Positions 5,319 to 6,006 of a stretch of 6,006 bases of DNA are shown in pieces. The notes below the pieces were generated by a model. It was given only the letters and a program-made list of their open reading frames with translations. It did no database searches and was not told the DNA's origin. The stretch's first letter is position 1. Every line of letters starts with the position of its first letter. The stretch is from assembly GCA_028823185.1 (NCBI GenBank), contig JAPKBY010000119.1, positions 1 through 6,006 on the forward strand, in the 5' to 3' direction. Both the position numbers and the translations under genes were made by a program. This stretch comes from Planctomycetota bacterium. GTDB lineage: Bacteria > Planctomycetota > UBA1135 > GCA-002686595.

Positions 5319-5413
5319 TCCTCTCTCTCATGAGGGGACGAGCGCATGGGGTTGTGCTCTTTTACGCCGCTTGGAAGAGGCCGTGGCAGCCGCTTCATGG
5401 AGTGGACTAAGCT
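5319..5413. other. Convergent gap between tRNA-Thr and the TPR gene
   Basis: About 95 bp without a gene. It holds a CT-rich tract after the tRNA, a TTTT run at 5360-5363, and an imperfect inverted repeat: GAAG-A-GGC (5374-5381) against GCC-G-CTTC (5389-5396), with one A/G mismatch and a 7-base loop. The T-run does not follow a strong stem on either strand, so terminators for the two converging transcripts are possible but unproven. Confidence 0.35.
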
Positions 5414-6006
5414 CTACTTGATTGGCTGGATGAGTCGAGGCTTCGGTCCCTCGATGAGCCGTTCAAGCATCGTGCTCAACTGCTTGTCTCCTGGGAAGTA
5501 CTTGAGCGCCTCGTTGTTTAGCTCGATGGCCTCTTGTTTCTTGCCCAAGAGATTGAGCGTCACGATCTTCGTCCGAAGGAGGGGGTAAGACTTGGAGTCG
5601 ACCTCCAAGCCCGCGTCTAGCTCTTTCAGGCCTTCCTTGGGGTAACCGCTCCCGCAGAGAGCGTTAGCGAGGTTGCAGCGCGCGTTGACTGAGCGAGGGT
5701 CCATCTCAACGCAAGTTTGGAAGTAGTTGATCGCTGTCGTCCACTCCTGGCGATATCCATTGATCAGCCCGAGCCTGCTATGCGCGGCGCCGAAGTTCGG
5801 ATCGATGGCGAGGACAGCGAGGTAGCACTCTTCAGCCTTGTCATAGTTTTTTAGCTGGAGATGAGAGTTGCCGAGTCGCGTGAGGTGGTGAGGGTTATCA
5901 CCCTTGTTCCGGAGCGCCTGCTCATACGCGAGGATCGCGTCCTCAAAGCGGTCGAGCTGGAAGTAGCAGTTGCCGAGGAGCCCATAGAGCTCTTCAGACT
6001 CGGGGC
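5414..6006 (-). CDS. Tetratricopeptide (TPR) repeat protein, C-terminal part (5' end beyond the window)
   Basis: The reading frame is open from the window edge (first whole codon at 6004) to TAG at 5416-5414, giving 196 visible residues. An ATG at 5704 is internal and is not the start: the frame and the repeats continue upstream of it. Five consecutive helix-turn-helix TPR units of about 34 residues can be read, for example ELYGLLGNCYFQLDRFEDAI, then RLGNSHLQLKNYDKAEECY, RLGLINGYRQEWTTAINYF, NLANALCGSGYPKEGLKEL and KIVTLNLLGKKQEAIELNN. Each shows the small-residue and aromatic pattern of TPRs and ends near a D-P or similar turn. The tail ends EGPKPRLIQPIK. TPR arrays mediate protein-protein binding. 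Partner, localisation and any N-terminal domain cannot be judged from this fragment. Confidence 0.9.
   Translation of the reverse strand, partial: PESEELYGLLGNCYFQLDRFEDAILAYEQALRNKGDNPHHLTRLGNSHLQLKNYDKAEECYLAVLAIDPNFGAAHSRLGLINGYRQEWTTAINYFQTCVEMDPRSVNARCNLANALCGSGYPKEGLKELDAGLEVDSKSYPLLRTKIVTLNLLGKKQEAIELNNEALKYFPGDKQLSTMLERLIEGPKPRLIQPIK

Noticed and set aside
5098..5331. Minus-strand frame with a peptide containing DIGFEPMTPALRKLCSTTEL
   Set aside because: It is the antisense translation of tRNA-Thr. This 'GFEP.TP.L...CSTTEL' peptide is a well-known annotation artefact over tRNA genes.
5244..5413. tRNA-Thr as an integration site for a mobile element
   Set aside because: No integrase gene or repeated tRNA 3' segment is visible; the downstream gene is an ordinary TPR protein on the opposite strand.
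5346..5588. Plus-strand frame overlapping the 3' part of the TPR gene
   Set aside because: It is antisense to five clear TPR repeats and has no motif of its own.
1..6006. CRISPR arrays, insertion sequences, phage or defence genes
   Set aside because: No regularly spaced repeats, transposase, integrase or defence-type domains can be seen in any frame.

Overview
The window reads as ordinary chromosomal DNA from a moderately GC-rich bacterium that makes peptidoglycan. Its tRNA gene encodes its own CCA end, and ribosome binding sites are of the Shine-Dalgarno type. A LysM protein, a sigma-54 response regulator, AnmK, an exported TPR/HEAT protein and a cytoplasmic-looking TPR protein together would fit Planctomycetota or a deltaproteobacterial/myxobacterial-type lineage. 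That placement is inference only, because no phylogenetic marker is present.

Layout. Positions 1-89 hold the last codons of a plus-strand LysM (peptidoglycan-binding) protein. A convergent gap of about 57 bp follows. Then comes a complete minus-strand NtrC/NtrX-type sigma-54-dependent response regulator (147-1589). Divergent from it is anmK (1588-2781), encoding anhydro-N-acetylmuramic acid kinase for cell-wall recycling. The two preferred start codons share the tetranucleotide CATG at 1587-1590, so the genes overlap head to head with no intergenic space.

A 220 bp non-coding stretch (2782-3001) is unusually rich in dyad symmetry. A sigma-70-like promoter has its 16 bp spacer filled by most of a 20 bp near-perfect palindrome. 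Two copies of a GGGGCTGAGYCCC dyad flank it, and a further hairpin sits at the predicted transcript start. It leads into a large exported protein (3002-5101) with a signal peptide, a TPR-like start, HEAT-like repeats, and a region that looks like a degenerate receiver (CheY-fold) domain lacking the phospho-acceptor.

After that gene come a GNRA-loop hairpin, an extended -10 promoter, two tandem leader hairpins and tRNA-Thr(CGT) at 5244-5318. The last feature is the 3' part of a minus-strand TPR protein (5414 to the window edge).

How the genes fit together. The LysM protein and AnmK both concern the cell wall. The response regulator has no kinase in view, but its head-to-head overlap with anmK makes co-regulation or mutual interference plausible. 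No mobile element, CRISPR array, phage gene or obvious defence system is visible. The most interesting items are the exported pseudoreceiver protein with its dyad-rich upstream region and the shared start site of the regulator and anmK.
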